Assembly: GCF_012927045.1 (NCBI RefSeq) | Contig: NZ_JABBFW010000009.1 | Coordinates: forward strand, 124,001-188,000 | Source of the DNA: Azohydromonas caseinilytica | GTDB lineage: Bacteria; Pseudomonadota; Gammaproteobacteria; Burkholderiales; Burkholderiaceae_C | Length of the DNA: 64,000 nt | Direction of reading: 5' to 3' | Shown here: positions 54,662 to 63,610 of the stretch, in pieces | How positions within the stretch are numbered: position 1 is the first letter of the stretch | How the letters are laid out: each line of letters begins with the position of its first letter | Position numbers and translations under genes: made by a program | The notes under the pieces: generated by a model | The model's database searches: none | Told to the model about the DNA's origin: nothing | The model's input: only the letters and a program-made list of their open reading frames with translations

Positions 54662-54688
54662 GCCTTCATGCATCCAAGGAGGACCTTC

Positions 54689-55681
54689 ATGAAATCGCTG
54701 TTCTTGGGCGCGCTGCTGGCGGTGGCCGCCTTGGGCGCCAACGCTCGCGACATCGCGCTGCTCAACGTTTCCTACGACCCCACACGCGAGCTGTACCAGG
54801 ACGTCAACGCCGCCTTCGCCAAGCAGTACCAGGCCAAGACCGGCGACAAGGTGGACATCAAGCAGTCGCACGGCGGCTCGGGCAAGCAGGCGCGCTCGGT
54901 GATCGACGGCCTGGAGGCCGACGTGGTGACGCTGGCGCTGGCCTACGACATCGACGAGATCGCCGCCAAGGCCAAGCTGCTGCCGCCCGACTGGCAGAAG
55001 CGCCTGCCGCAGAACAGCGCCCCCTACCGCTCCACCATCGTCTTCCTGGTGCGCAAGGGCAACCCGAAGGCGATCAAGGACTGGGACGACCTGGTCAAGC
55101 CCGGCGTCTCCGTCATCACCCCCAATCCCAAGACCTCCGGCGGCGCGCGCTGGAACTACCTCGCCGCCTGGGGCTACGCACAGAAGAAATACGGCTCCGA
55201 CGCCAAGGCGCAGGAGTTCGTGGGCAAGCTGCTGGCCAACGTGCCGGTGCTCGACAGCGGCGCGCGCGGCGCCACCACCACCTTCGTCGAGCGCGGGCTG
55301 GGCGACGTGCTGCTGGCCTGGGAGAACGAGGCGCTGATGGCGCTCAAGGAGCTGGGCCCTGAGAAGTTCCAGATCGTCGCGCCCTCGGTGTCGATCCTGG
55401 CCGAGCCCACGGTGGCGGTGGTGGACAAGGTGGTGGACAAGAAGGGCACCCGCGCCACGGCGCAGGCCTACCTGGAGTTCCTGTACTCGCCCGAAGGCCA
55501 GAACCTCGCCGGCAAGCACTACTACCGCCCGGTGGACCAAGCCGTCGCCGCCAAGTACGCCCAGCAGTTCCCGCAGGTAAAGCTGTTCACCATCGACGAG
55601 GTGTTCGGCGGCTGGACCAAGGCGCAGCAGACGCACTTCGCCGACGGCGGCACCTTCGACCGCGTCTTCGCCCGCAAGTAA
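54689..55681 (+). CDS. sbp: Sulfate-binding periplasmic protein (Sbp), copy 1
   Basis: Periplasmic receptor of the SulT sulfate ABC importer, 330 residues. Signal peptide '[17 protein letters not shown]', then canonical Sbp sequence: '[20 protein letters not shown]', '[10 protein letters not shown]', '[13 protein letters not shown]', '[19 protein letters not shown]' and '[19 protein letters not shown]', '[11 protein letters not shown]'. The sulfate-contacting Ser-Gly-Gly and Trp of the classical protein are kept. Strong ribosome site AAGGAGGA. First gene of a complete four-gene operon. Confidence 0.94.
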   Translation: MKSLFLGALLAVAALGANARDIALLNVSYDPTRELYQDVNAAFAKQYQAKTGDKVDIKQSHGGSGKQARSVIDGLEADVVTLALAYDIDEIAAKAKLLPPDWQKRLPQNSAPYRSTIVFLVRKGNPKAIKDWDDLVKPGVSVITPNPKTSGGARWNYLAAWGYAQKKYGSDAKAQEFVGKLLANVPVLDSGARGATTTFVERGLGDVLLAWENEALMALKELGPEKFQIVAPSVSILAEPTVAVVDKVVDKKGTRATAQAYLEFLYSPEGQNLAGKHYYRPVDQAVAAKYAQQFPQVKLFTIDEVFGGWTKAQQTHFADGGTFDRVFARK

Positions 55682-55703
55682 TTCGCCCCGGAGGCTCGCC
55701 GCC

Positions 55704-56540
55704 ATGCTCTCCCGCCTGCTGCTCAGGCAGCGCAGCGTGCTGCCCGGGTTCAACCTGGCCCTGGGTTTCACGCTGCTCTACCTGAGCCTGATCGTGCTGC
55801 TGCCCCTGTCCGCGGCCTTCATCAAGACCTCGGGCATGACGCTGCAGGCTTTCTGGGACGCGGTGAGCTCGCCGCGCGTGCTGGCCTCCTACCGGTTGAC
55901 CTTCGGCGCCTCGCTGGCCGCGGCGCTGGTCAACGCCGTGTTCGGGCTGCTGGTGGCCTGGGTGCTGGTGCGCCAGCAGTTGCCGGGCAAGCGCGTCATC
56001 GACGCGCTGGTGGATCTGCCCTTCGCGCTGCCCACGGCCGTCGCCGGCATTGCGCTGACCGCGCTGTACGCCCAGAACGGCTGGATCGGCCAGTTTTTAC
56101 CCTTCAAGGTCGCGTTCACGCCGGTGGGCGTGTTCGTGGCGCTGGTCTTCATCGGGCTGCCCTTCGTGGTGCGCACGCTGCAGCCGGTGCTGGAAGACCT
56201 GGACCGCAGCGTCGAGGAGGCGGCAGCGACGCTGGGCGCCTCGCGCGTGCAGACCTTCCTCAAGGTGGTGCTGCCGGTGCTGCTGCCGGCCCTGCTCACC
56301 GGTTTCACCCTGGCCTTCGCCCGCGCGCTGGGCGAGTACGGCAGCGTGATCTTCATCGCCGGTAACCTGCCCATGGTCAGCGAGATCACGCCCTTGCTGA
56401 TCATCACGCGGCTGGAGCAGTACGACTACCACGGCGCCACGGCCATCGCCGTGGTGATGCTGGTCGCGAGTTTTGTCCTGCTGCTGCTCATCAACGCCCT
56501 GCAGGCGTGGACGCGGCGGCGCCAGGGAGCCTCGACATGA
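55704..56540 (+). CDS. cysT: Sulfate ABC transporter permease CysT, copy 1
   Basis: Inner-membrane permease with six or so helices, 278 residues. Family marks include '[23 protein letters not shown]', shown as '[16 protein letters not shown]', '[20 protein letters not shown]', the ABC-coupling loop '[21 protein letters not shown]' (in part '[15 protein letters not shown]') and '[21 protein letters not shown]'. The stop overlaps the cysW start by 4 bases (ATGA). Confidence 0.94.
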   Translation: MLSRLLLRQRSVLPGFNLALGFTLLYLSLIVLLPLSAAFIKTSGMTLQAFWDAVSSPRVLASYRLTFGASLAAALVNAVFGLLVAWVLVRQQLPGKRVIDALVDLPFALPTAVAGIALTALYAQNGWIGQFLPFKVAFTPVGVFVALVFIGLPFVVRTLQPVLEDLDRSVEEAAATLGASRVQTFLKVVLPVLLPALLTGFTLAFARALGEYGSVIFIAGNLPMVSEITPLLIITRLEQYDYHGATAIAVVMLVASFVLLLLINALQAWTRRRQGAST

Positions 56541-57469
56541 GTTCGGTCCTGCCCGTGTCCCCAGCCGCTGCCTCCCTGCCCCTGGGCACGGCGCTGGGCC
56601 AGCCCGCCGCCCGGCGCCGCAAGGCCGCCAATGCACCGTCGCGCTGGGTCAATGCCGCGCTGGCGGGCCTGGCGCTGCTGTTCCTGACGCTGTTCCTGTT
56701 CGTGCCGCTGGTGTCGGTGTTCGTGCAGGCCTTCGCCAAGGGCGTGGACGTGTACCTGGAGGCAATCTCGCACCCGGACGCGCTGGCCGCCGTCCAGCTC
56801 ACGCTCATCGCTGCGGCGATCTCGGTGCCGCTGAACCTGGTCTTCGGCGTGTCCGCCGCCTGGGCGATTGCGAAATTCGAGTTCCGCGGCAAGAGCGTGC
56901 TGCTCACGCTCATCGACCTGCCCTTTTCGGTCAGCCCCGTGATCGCCGGCCTGATCTACGTGCTGGTGTTCGGGCTGCAGGGCTGGCTGGGCCCCTGGCT
57001 GCAGGACCAGGACCTCAAGATCATCTTCGCCGTGCCCGGCATCGTGCTGGCCACCGTGTTCGTGACCTTCCCCTTCGTGGCGCGCGAGCTGATTCCGCTG
57101 ATGCAGGCCCAGGGCCGCGACCAGGAGGAGGCGGCGCTGGTGCTGGGTGCCTCGGGCTGGCAGACCTTCTGGCACGTGACGGTGCCCAACGTGAAGTGGG
57201 CGCTGCTCTACGGCGTGATCCTGTGCAACGCCCGCGCCATGGGCGAGTTCGGCGCGGTGAGCGTGGTGTCCGGGCACATCCGCGGCCTGACCAACACCAT
57301 GCCGCTGCACATCGAGATTCTCTACAACGAGTACCAGTTCGCCGCCGCCTTCGCCGTGGCCTCGCTGCTGGCCGGGCTGGCACTGGTGACGCTGGTGCTC
57401 AAGGCCCTGGTGGAGCGGCGCGTCAGGGCGCAGCTGCGCGAGCAGCAGGCGGAAGGCGCCGCCGCATGA
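56537..57469 (+). CDS. cysW: Sulfate ABC transporter permease CysW, copy 1
   Basis: Second permease half, 310 residues. '[20 protein letters not shown]', coupling loop '[21 protein letters not shown]' (in part), '[20 protein letters not shown]' and '[20 protein letters not shown]' match CysW. An 88-base stretch inside it (57183-57270) is identical to the second cysW. It has a 25-residue longer N-terminus than copy 2. Confidence 0.93.
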   Translation: MSSVLPVSPAAASLPLGTALGQPAARRRKAANAPSRWVNAALAGLALLFLTLFLFVPLVSVFVQAFAKGVDVYLEAISHPDALAAVQLTLIAAAISVPLNLVFGVSAAWAIAKFEFRGKSVLLTLIDLPFSVSPVIAGLIYVLVFGLQGWLGPWLQDQDLKIIFAVPGIVLATVFVTFPFVARELIPLMQAQGRDQEEAALVLGASGWQTFWHVTVPNVKWALLYGVILCNARAMGEFGAVSVVSGHIRGLTNTMPLHIEILYNEYQFAAAFAVASLLAGLALVTLVLKALVERRVRAQLREQQAEGAAA

Positions 57470-57521
57470 GCCACCCTCCCTGCCTCACTCACGACCCTTC
57501 ACTTCGTTCCCGGAGCGCCGC

Positions 57522-58508
57522 ATGAGCATCCAGCTGCACCAGATTTCCAAGCGCTTCGGCCCCACCGTGGTGTGCGAGGGCGTGGACCTGCACATTCCCG
57601 CCGGCGAGATGGTGGCGCTGCTGGGCCCCTCGGGCTCGGGCAAGACCACGCTGCTGCGCATCATGGCCGGGCTGGAGGAGCCCGATGCCGGGCGCGTCTT
57701 CATGCACGGCGAGGACGCCACCGAGGCCCCGGTGCAGGAGCGCCGCGTGGGCTTCGTGTTCCAGCACTACGCGCTGTTCAACCACCTGAGCGTGCGTGAC
57801 AACGTGGCTTTCGGCCTGCGCGTGCAGCCGCGCGCGCAGCGCCCGTCCGAGGCGCAGATCCGCCGCCGCGTCGATGAGCTGCTGGAGCGCGTGCAGCTGG
57901 GCGCGCTGGCCGGGCGGCACCCGAATCAGCTCTCCGGCGGCCAGCGCCAGCGCGTGGCCCTGGCGCGGGCGCTGGCGGTGCAGCCCAAGGTGCTGCTGCT
58001 GGACGAGCCCTTCGGCGCGCTGGACGCGCAGGTGCGCAAGGAGCTGCGGCGCTGGCTGCGCCGGCTGCACGAAGACATGCACGTCACCAGCGTGTTCGTG
58101 ACGCATGACCAGGAGGAGGCCATGGAGGTGGCCGACCGCATCGTGGTCATGAACAAGGGCCGCATCGAGCAGGAAGGCCGCCCGCAGGAGCTCTACGACC
58201 GGCCGGCCAGTCCCTTCGTGCTGCAGTTCCTGGGCGACGCGCAGCGCCTGGACGATGGCGGCACGCCGCTGTGGGTGCGCTCGCACGAGATCGCCGTGCA
58301 CCGCGAGCCCGCGCCGGGCCGCCTGAGCGCGACGCTGCTGCACGCGCTGTGCATGGGCGCGCGCATGCGCCTGGGCTTCAGCCGACCCGACGGCACCGCG
58401 GTCGAGGTGGAGCTCACGCGCGAGGAGTTCCAGCAGCTGCCGCTGGACGTGGGCGGCGCCTACCACCTGGAGCCGCGCCGGCCGGCGCGGTTTCAGCAGG
58501 CGGCTTGA
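57522..58508 (+). CDS. cysA: Sulfate/thiosulfate import ATPase CysA, copy 1
   Basis: ABC ATPase energising the permeases, 328 residues. Walker A 'GPSGSGKTT' (35-43), Q-loop '[13 protein letters not shown]', signature '[20 protein letters not shown]', Walker B '[13 protein letters not shown]' and switch His '[16 protein letters not shown]', then a shortened C-terminal regulatory (TOBE-like) region. It starts 52 bases after cysW, unlike the tight gap in copy 2. Confidence 0.94.
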   Translation: MSIQLHQISKRFGPTVVCEGVDLHIPAGEMVALLGPSGSGKTTLLRIMAGLEEPDAGRVFMHGEDATEAPVQERRVGFVFQHYALFNHLSVRDNVAFGLRVQPRAQRPSEAQIRRRVDELLERVQLGALAGRHPNQLSGGQRQRVALARALAVQPKVLLLDEPFGALDAQVRKELRRWLRRLHEDMHVTSVFVTHDQEEAMEVADRIVVMNKGRIEQEGRPQELYDRPASPFVLQFLGDAQRLDDGGTPLWVRSHEIAVHREPAPGRLSATLLHALCMGARMRLGFSRPDGTAVEVELTREEFQQLPLDVGGAYHLEPRRPARFQQAA

Positions 58509-58540
58509 CGTCGATGCCGACTCGCCAGTGACGCCGTATC

Positions 58541-58636
58541 CCGTTCGTCCTGAGGTATCGAAGGATGAACGGCCCCCGCCGGGGTGCCGCCATTGCAGCC
58601 TGACGGATTCGTCCTTCGATACCTCAGGACGAACGG
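58541..58636. repeat. Large palindromic (REP-like) repeat between sulfate operons
   Basis: Two 29-base arms (58541-58569 and 58608-58636) are inverted copies with one mismatch, around a GC-rich 38-base centre. The core GTTCGTCCTGAG with a following TCGAAGGA is a familiar dispersed intergenic palindrome in Burkholderiales genomes. It may terminate or stabilise the first operon's mRNA. Confidence 0.75.
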
Positions 58637-58668
58637 CTGGGTGAACGGCACGAACCAGTGAAGAGGCC

Positions 58669-58725
58669 GCGCATAACCTTCTGAAAATCCTTTCCTTGGG
58701 GCGGTTTGGCGGCCTCGCCTACCAT
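58669..58725 (+). promoter_or_regulatory. Promoter and possible CysB site of the second sulfate operon
   Basis: -35-like TTGGGG (58696-58701), 18-base spacer, -10-like TACCAT (58720-58725), with GCGCATAA starting 27 bases before the -35, the same geometry as the first operon. Confidence 0.5.
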
Positions 58726-58773
58726 GGCCCTCACCCAATAAATCCATCCCGCCTTTGCGGGGTCCCTGCCGCC

Positions 58774-59793
58774 ATGACCGTTCGCAATCCCCTGCGCCGC
58801 CGCCTCGTCCTCGGCGCCCCGGCCGCCGCGCTGGCCGGCGCGCTGCCCTCGCTGGTGCACGCCGCCCCGGTGACGCTGCTCAACGTCAGCTACGACGTGG
58901 CCCGCGAGTTCTACAAGGACTACAACAAGGCCTTCGCCGCCTACTGGAAGAAGACCGCCGGCGAGGACATCACGCTCAACCAGTCGCACGGCGGCTCCAG
59001 CAAGCAGGCGCGCGCGGTGATCGAGGGCCTGGACGCCGACGTCATCACCATGAACCAGGCGCTGGACATCGACGTGGTGGCCGACAAGGGCCTCATCGCC
59101 GCCGACTGGGCCAAGCGCCTGCCCAACAACGCCGCGCCCACCAGCTCCGTGACCATGTTCATGGTGCGCAAGGGCAACCCGAAGGGCATCAAGGACTGGT
59201 CCGACCTCGCCAAGCCCGGCATGGGCGTGGTCATTCCCAACCCCAAGGTCACCGGCAACGGCCGCTACACCTACCTGGGCGCCTGGGGCTCGGTGATCAA
59301 GGGCGGCGGCAACGCCGCGCAGGCGCGCGAACTGGTGCAGAAGATCTTCGCCAACGTGCCGGTGTTCGACGGCGGCGGGCGCGCCGCCACCACCACCTTC
59401 GCGCAGCGCAGCATCGGCGACGTGCTGTGCACCTTCGAGAGCGAGGTGCAGTCCATCGTCGAGGAGTTCGGCAACCGCTTCGACGTGGTCTACCCCGCGC
59501 GCACCGTGCTGGCCGAGAACCCGGTGGCGGTGGTGGACAAGGTGGTGGACCGCAAGGGCACGCGCAAGCAAGCCGAGGCCTACCTGAAATACCTGTGGTC
59601 CGAGGAGGCGCAGCGCATCGCCGTCAAGCACAACCTGCGCCCGCGCGACGCCAAGCTGCTGGCCGCACACGCCAAGGACTTCCCCAACGTGTCCACCTTC
59701 ACGGTCGATGAGGTGTTCGGCAGCTGGAAGAAGGCGCAGGCCGAGCACTTCAACGACGGCGGCATCTACGACCAGATCATGGCGCGGAAGTAA
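58774..59793 (+). CDS. Sulfate/oxyanion-binding periplasmic protein, divergent Sbp, copy 2
   Basis: 339-residue Sbp-family protein. A basic export signal ('MTVRNPLRRRLVLGAPAAAL') precedes 'LLNVSYDVAREFYKDYNKAF', 'SHGGSSKQAR'. It departs from canonical Sbp in the ligand pocket: 'DVITMNQALDID' for '[12 protein letters not shown]', 'PNPKVTGNGRYTYLGAWG' for '[18 protein letters not shown]', and 'VLCTFESEV' for 'VLLAWENEA', so the sulfate-binding Ser-Gly-Gly and Trp are changed. It may prefer thiosulfate or another oxyanion. Leads the second complete operon. Confidence 0.9.
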   Translation: MTVRNPLRRRLVLGAPAAALAGALPSLVHAAPVTLLNVSYDVAREFYKDYNKAFAAYWKKTAGEDITLNQSHGGSSKQARAVIEGLDADVITMNQALDIDVVADKGLIAADWAKRLPNNAAPTSSVTMFMVRKGNPKGIKDWSDLAKPGMGVVIPNPKVTGNGRYTYLGAWGSVIKGGGNAAQARELVQKIFANVPVFDGGGRAATTTFAQRSIGDVLCTFESEVQSIVEEFGNRFDVVYPARTVLAENPVAVVDKVVDRKGTRKQAEAYLKYLWSEEAQRIAVKHNLRPRDAKLLAAHAKDFPNVSTFTVDEVFGSWKKAQAEHFNDGGIYDQIMARK

Positions 59794-59932
59794 GTCACGC
59801 CCGCGGGCGGGCCGCGCGCGCCGCCCGCCCCGCGCCCACGGCAGCGGCCGGCCCGCCGTGGGCCAAAATCGCCGGCTCCCTTTTTCGACAAGGCGCATCC
59901 GTCCTCCCGGGCGGCTGCGCCTTGCCTTCTTC

Positions 59933-60766
59933 ATGTTTTTCTCCCGCACCCTGCTCAAGCGCCACAGCGTGCTGCCGGGCTTCGACCTGGCCCTGGGCTT
60001 CACGCTGCTGTACCTCAGCCTGGTCGTGCTCATCCCGCTGTCGGCCGCCTTCCTCAAGGCCGCGACGATGACGCCCGAGGCCTTCTGGGACGCCGTGGCC
60101 TCGCCACGCGTGGTGGCCTCGTACCGGCTGACCTTCGGCGCCTCCTTCATCGCGGCGCTGGTCAATGCCTTCTTCGGCCTGCTGATCGCCTGGGTGCTGG
60201 TGCGCTACGACTTCCCGGGCCGGCGCCTGGTGGACGCGCTGGTGGACCTGCCCTTCGCGCTGCCCACGGCCGTGGCCGGCATCACGCTCACCGCGCTCTA
60301 TGCCGAGAACGGCTGGATCGGCCAGCACCTGCCCTTCAAGGTCAGCTTCACGCCGCTGGGCGTGTTCGTGGCGCTGCTGTTCATCGGGCTGCCCTTCGTG
60401 GTGCGCACGCTGCAGCCGGTGCTGGAGGACCTGGGCCGCGAGCTGGAGGAGGCCGCCGCCACGCTGGGCGCCACGCGCTGGCAGAGCTTCAGCCGCGTGA
60501 CGCTGCCGATCCTGGCGCCGGCCCTGCTCACCGGCTTCGCGCTGGCCTTCGCCCGCGCTTTAGGCGAGTACGGCAGCGTGATCTTCATCGCCGGCAACCT
60601 GCCCATGGTCAGCGAGATCACGCCGCTGATGATCATCTCCAAGCTGGAGCAGTACGACGTGCCCGGCGCCACCGCCATCGCCGTGGTGATGCTGGTGGCC
60701 AGCTTCGTGATGCTTCTCCTGATCAACATGCTGCAGGGCTGGGCCCGGCGCCGCCAGGGGCAGTGA
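59933..60766 (+). CDS. cysT: Sulfate ABC transporter permease CysT, copy 2
   Basis: 277-residue paralogue of the first CysT with the same motifs ('[20 protein letters not shown]', '[20 protein letters not shown]', '[17 protein letters not shown]', '[21 protein letters not shown]' in part). ATG 59933 aligns exactly with the start of copy 1; the longer upstream frame is not conserved. A 139-base gap separates it from the binding-protein gene. Confidence 0.93.
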   Translation: MFFSRTLLKRHSVLPGFDLALGFTLLYLSLVVLIPLSAAFLKAATMTPEAFWDAVASPRVVASYRLTFGASFIAALVNAFFGLLIAWVLVRYDFPGRRLVDALVDLPFALPTAVAGITLTALYAENGWIGQHLPFKVSFTPLGVFVALLFIGLPFVVRTLQPVLEDLGRELEEAAATLGATRWQSFSRVTLPILAPALLTGFALAFARALGEYGSVIFIAGNLPMVSEITPLMIISKLEQYDVPGATAIAVVMLVASFVMLLLINMLQGWARRRQGQ

Positions 60767-60768
60767 GC

Positions 60769-61635
60769 ATGAACCCGATGTCCCACTCCTCCCCCGAGGC
60801 CGCCACCACCGAGCCGGCCTGGGTGCGGCGCACGCTCATCGGCGTGGCGCTGGCCTTCCTGACGCTGTTCCTGTTCATCCCGCTGGTGCTGGTCTTCATC
60901 GAGGCCTTCAGGAAGGGTGCCGAGGTCTACCTGGAGGCGATCACGGAGCCCGACGCCGCCTCGGCCATCAAGCTCACGCTCATCGCGGCCGGCATCTCCG
61001 TACCTTTGAACCTCGTGTTCGGTGTCGCCGCCGCCTGGGCGATCGCGAAATTCGAGTTCCGCGGCAAGAGCCTGCTGCTCACGCTCATCGACCTGCCCTT
61101 CTCGGTCAGCCCGGTGATCGCCGGCCTGATCTACATCCTGGTGTTCGGGCTGCAGGGCTGGCTGGGCGCATGGCTGCAGGCGCACGAGCTGAAGATCATC
61201 TTTGCCGTGCCGGGCATCGTGCTGGCCACCCTCTTCATCACCTTCCCCTTCGTGGCGCGCGAGCTCATTCCGCTGATGCAGGCCCAGGGCGTGGAGCAGG
61301 AGGAGGCGGCCACGGTGCTGGGCGCCTCGGGCTGGCAGACCTTCCGCCGCGTGACGCTGCCCAACGTGAAGTGGGCGCTGCTCTACGGCGTGATCCTGTG
61401 CAACGCCCGCGCCATGGGCGAGTTCGGCGCGGTGAGCGTGGTGTCGGGCCACATCCGCGGTCAGACCAACACCATGCCGCTGCACATCGAGATTCTTTAC
61501 AACGAATACCAGTTCGCCGCCGCCTTTGCCGTTGCCTCGCTGCTGGCGGCGCTGGCGCTGGTGACGCTGGCCCTGAAGTACGTCATCGAGCGGCGCGTGA
61601 AGGCGCAGCTCAAGCAGGCCGGCCGGAGCGAGTGA
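60769..61635 (+). CDS. cysW: Sulfate ABC transporter permease CysW, copy 2
   Basis: Paralogue of the first CysW, about 288 residues. '[20 protein letters not shown]', '[18 protein letters not shown]', '[20 protein letters not shown]'. A GTG at 60763 overlapping the cysT stop (GTGA) is an alternative start; ATG 60769 is used. Bases 61358-61445 are identical to the first cysW. Confidence 0.93.
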   Translation: MNPMSHSSPEAATTEPAWVRRTLIGVALAFLTLFLFIPLVLVFIEAFRKGAEVYLEAITEPDAASAIKLTLIAAGISVPLNLVFGVAAAWAIAKFEFRGKSLLLTLIDLPFSVSPVIAGLIYILVFGLQGWLGAWLQAHELKIIFAVPGIVLATLFITFPFVARELIPLMQAQGVEQEEAATVLGASGWQTFRRVTLPNVKWALLYGVILCNARAMGEFGAVSVVSGHIRGQTNTMPLHIEILYNEYQFAAAFAVASLLAALALVTLALKYVIERRVKAQLKQAGRSE

Positions 61636-61639
61636 CCCC

Positions 61640-62710
61640 ATGAGCATCGAAGTCAGAAACCTCGTCAAGCGCTTCGGCACGCTGGCCGTCTGCGACAACC
61701 TGAACCTCACCATCAACTCCGGCGAGCTGGTGGCGCTGCTGGGCCCGTCGGGCTCGGGCAAGACCACGCTGCTGCGCATCATCGCGGGCCTGGAGAAGGC
61801 CGACAGCGGCAGCGTGCTGTTCCACGGCGACGACGCCACGCGCACGGCGGTGCGCGAGCGCAACGTCGGCTTCGTGTTCCAGCACTACGCGCTGTTCCCG
61901 CAGATGAACATCTTCGAGAACGTCGCCTTCGGCCTGCGCGTGCGCCCGCGCGCCACGCGCCCCAGCGAGGCCCAGATCCGCGCCAAGGTGATGGACCTTT
62001 TGAAGCTGGTGCAGCTCGACTGGCTGGCCGAGCGCTACCCCCATCAACTCTCGGGCGGGCAGCGCCAGCGCATCGCCCTGGCGCGCGCACTGGCGGTGGA
62101 GCCCAAGGTGCTGCTGCTGGACGAGCCCTTTGGCGCGCTGGACGCCAAGGTGCGCAAGGAGCTGCGGCGCTGGCTGCGCCGGCTGCACGACGAGATGCAC
62201 GTCACCAGCGTGTTCGTGACGCACGACCAGGACGAGGCCATGGAAGTGGCCGACCGCATCGTGGTGATGAACCAGGGCCGCATCGAGCAGGACGGCAGCC
62301 CGGACCAGGTCTATGACCACCCCGCCACGCCCTTCGTGCTGCAGTTCCTGGGCGACGTGAACCTGTTCCACGGCCGCACCGGCCGCAGCGCCGGCCCGCA
62401 CGAGAGCAGCGCCGACAACGTGGTCACCTATGTTCGCCCGCACGAGTTGCAGATCCTGGGCGAGGCCCGCCCCGGCGCCCTGCCCGGGCGGCTGCAGCAG
62501 GCGCTGACGGTGGGCCCGAACACGCGTCTGGAATTCCGACGCCTGGACGACGACAGCTACATCGACGTCGAGCTGCCGCGCGCGGAGTACCTGGCGCTGC
62601 GCGAGCAGCTGAATTTGGAGCCCGGCAGCCAGGCCTGGCTGCTGCCGCGGCGCGTCACGCGCTTCGTCGAGACGCCGGAGGAGCCGCAGGACCCGGCGGC
62701 GATGATCTGA
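61640..62710 (+). CDS. cysA: Sulfate/thiosulfate import ATPase CysA, copy 2
   Basis: 356-residue ABC ATPase: Walker A '[20 protein letters not shown]', '[20 protein letters not shown]', signature '[20 protein letters not shown]', Walker B '[13 protein letters not shown]', switch '[17 protein letters not shown]'. It is about 28 residues longer than copy 1 in the C-terminal domain and begins 4 bases after cysW. Confidence 0.95.
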   Translation: MSIEVRNLVKRFGTLAVCDNLNLTINSGELVALLGPSGSGKTTLLRIIAGLEKADSGSVLFHGDDATRTAVRERNVGFVFQHYALFPQMNIFENVAFGLRVRPRATRPSEAQIRAKVMDLLKLVQLDWLAERYPHQLSGGQRQRIALARALAVEPKVLLLDEPFGALDAKVRKELRRWLRRLHDEMHVTSVFVTHDQDEAMEVADRIVVMNQGRIEQDGSPDQVYDHPATPFVLQFLGDVNLFHGRTGRSAGPHESSADNVVTYVRPHELQILGEARPGALPGRLQQALTVGPNTRLEFRRLDDDSYIDVELPRAEYLALREQLNLEPGSQAWLLPRRVTRFVETPEEPQDPAAMI

Positions 62711-62825
62711 CGTCTTTCCTGATCGGCGCGAATTGTTTATTGAGAGTTGACGCTCAAGTCGCTCAAAGCCGTCGTTTGAGAAGACTGCTGCCTGAGGGTT
62801 GGCAAAAGACGACCCGCAGGATGGA

Positions 62826-63242
62826 TCAAGCCAAGGGGTTCGCCAGCGGCACGCCACTGGCCTGCATGGCGGACAGCAGGGCGGCATCCAGCGTCGCCAA
62901 GGGCAGCTTGCGGCGCAGCGCCAGCTCCAGGTAAGCCGCGTCGTAGGTCGTCAGCCCATGCTGTGCGGCCAACGTGTCCAGCGTCACCAAGCCCACGGAC
63001 TCGCGGTCGACGCGCAGGCGCAGGGTGGCCGCCACGCTGACCAGTTCGATTCGCTTGGCAGCGTCAATGCGGTGCCGACGCTGGGCATTGAGCAGCAGGT
63101 TGCCGATCTCAAGCAGCCACAGTGACGGCACCCAGACCTCGCCGTCGGCCGTGGCGGCGAGCGCGGCATCGGTGTAGTCGGTGGCCTCATCGGGCAGGAG
63201 CCAAGCTGCGGCCACCGACGCGTCCACGACAAAGCCGGCCAT
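62826..63242 (-). CDS. VapC-type PIN-domain toxin
   Basis: 138-residue PIN-fold ribonuclease, the toxin of a type II toxin-antitoxin pair. The acidic catalytic residues are present: Asp in 'FVVDASVAAAWLLPDE', Glu in 'PSLWLLEIGNLL', Asp in 'TTYDAAYLELALRR' and Asp in 'ATLDAALLSAM'. VapC toxins cut specific tRNAs or rRNA. Its ATG overlaps the antitoxin stop by 4 bases. Confidence 0.9.
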   Translation of the reverse strand: MAGFVVDASVAAAWLLPDEATDYTDAALAATADGEVWVPSLWLLEIGNLLLNAQRRHRIDAAKRIELVSVAATLRLRVDRESVGLVTLDTLAAQHGLTTYDAAYLELALRRKLPLATLDAALLSAMQASGVPLANPLA

Positions 63243-63484
63243 CAGCGGCGGCCTTCGCGGATCAGGTCGCGGCTGCTGAGCCCGCCCAGGCTCACCCCTT
63301 GGCGCGCCTCGCGCAGCTTGGCGACGGCATCAAGCCCGCGCTGCCGGGCTTCGTCAGCCTCCGGCGGCGTGAGCCGGGCCACGACCTTGCCGCGGCGGGT
63401 GATCTCGATTACTTCCCCGGCCTGTACCCGGTCGATCAGCTCGGACAGGCGGTTCTTGGCTTCGAACAGAGCAACGGTGGACAT
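63242..63484 (-). CDS. Phd/YefM-type antitoxin partner of VapC
   Basis: 80-residue antitoxin with the Phd/YefM N-terminal DNA-binding fold ('STVALFEAKNRLSELIDRVQ', 'IEITRRGKVVARLTPPE') and a basic, probably disordered toxin-binding C-terminus. It usually represses its own operon. ATG 63484 gives the usual N-terminus; an upstream GTG/ATG frame extension to 63508 lacks conservation. Promoter probably within 63485-63605, shared by the divergent binding-protein gene. Confidence 0.88.
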   Translation of the reverse strand: MSTVALFEAKNRLSELIDRVQAGEVIEITRRGKVVARLTPPEADEARQRGLDAVAKLREARQGVSLGGLSSRDLIREGRR

Positions 63485-63610
63485 GGCAGCTCCCGGCAGA
63501 CGAGGCAATGTAGCTAGCTGGCTACATCAGGGTAAAGAATGGCTTTCGAATGGCTGCGTCGCAAGAGCGCACGCCGGCTCCGTCAACACCCGGCATGCAT
63601 ACTTTCCCGG

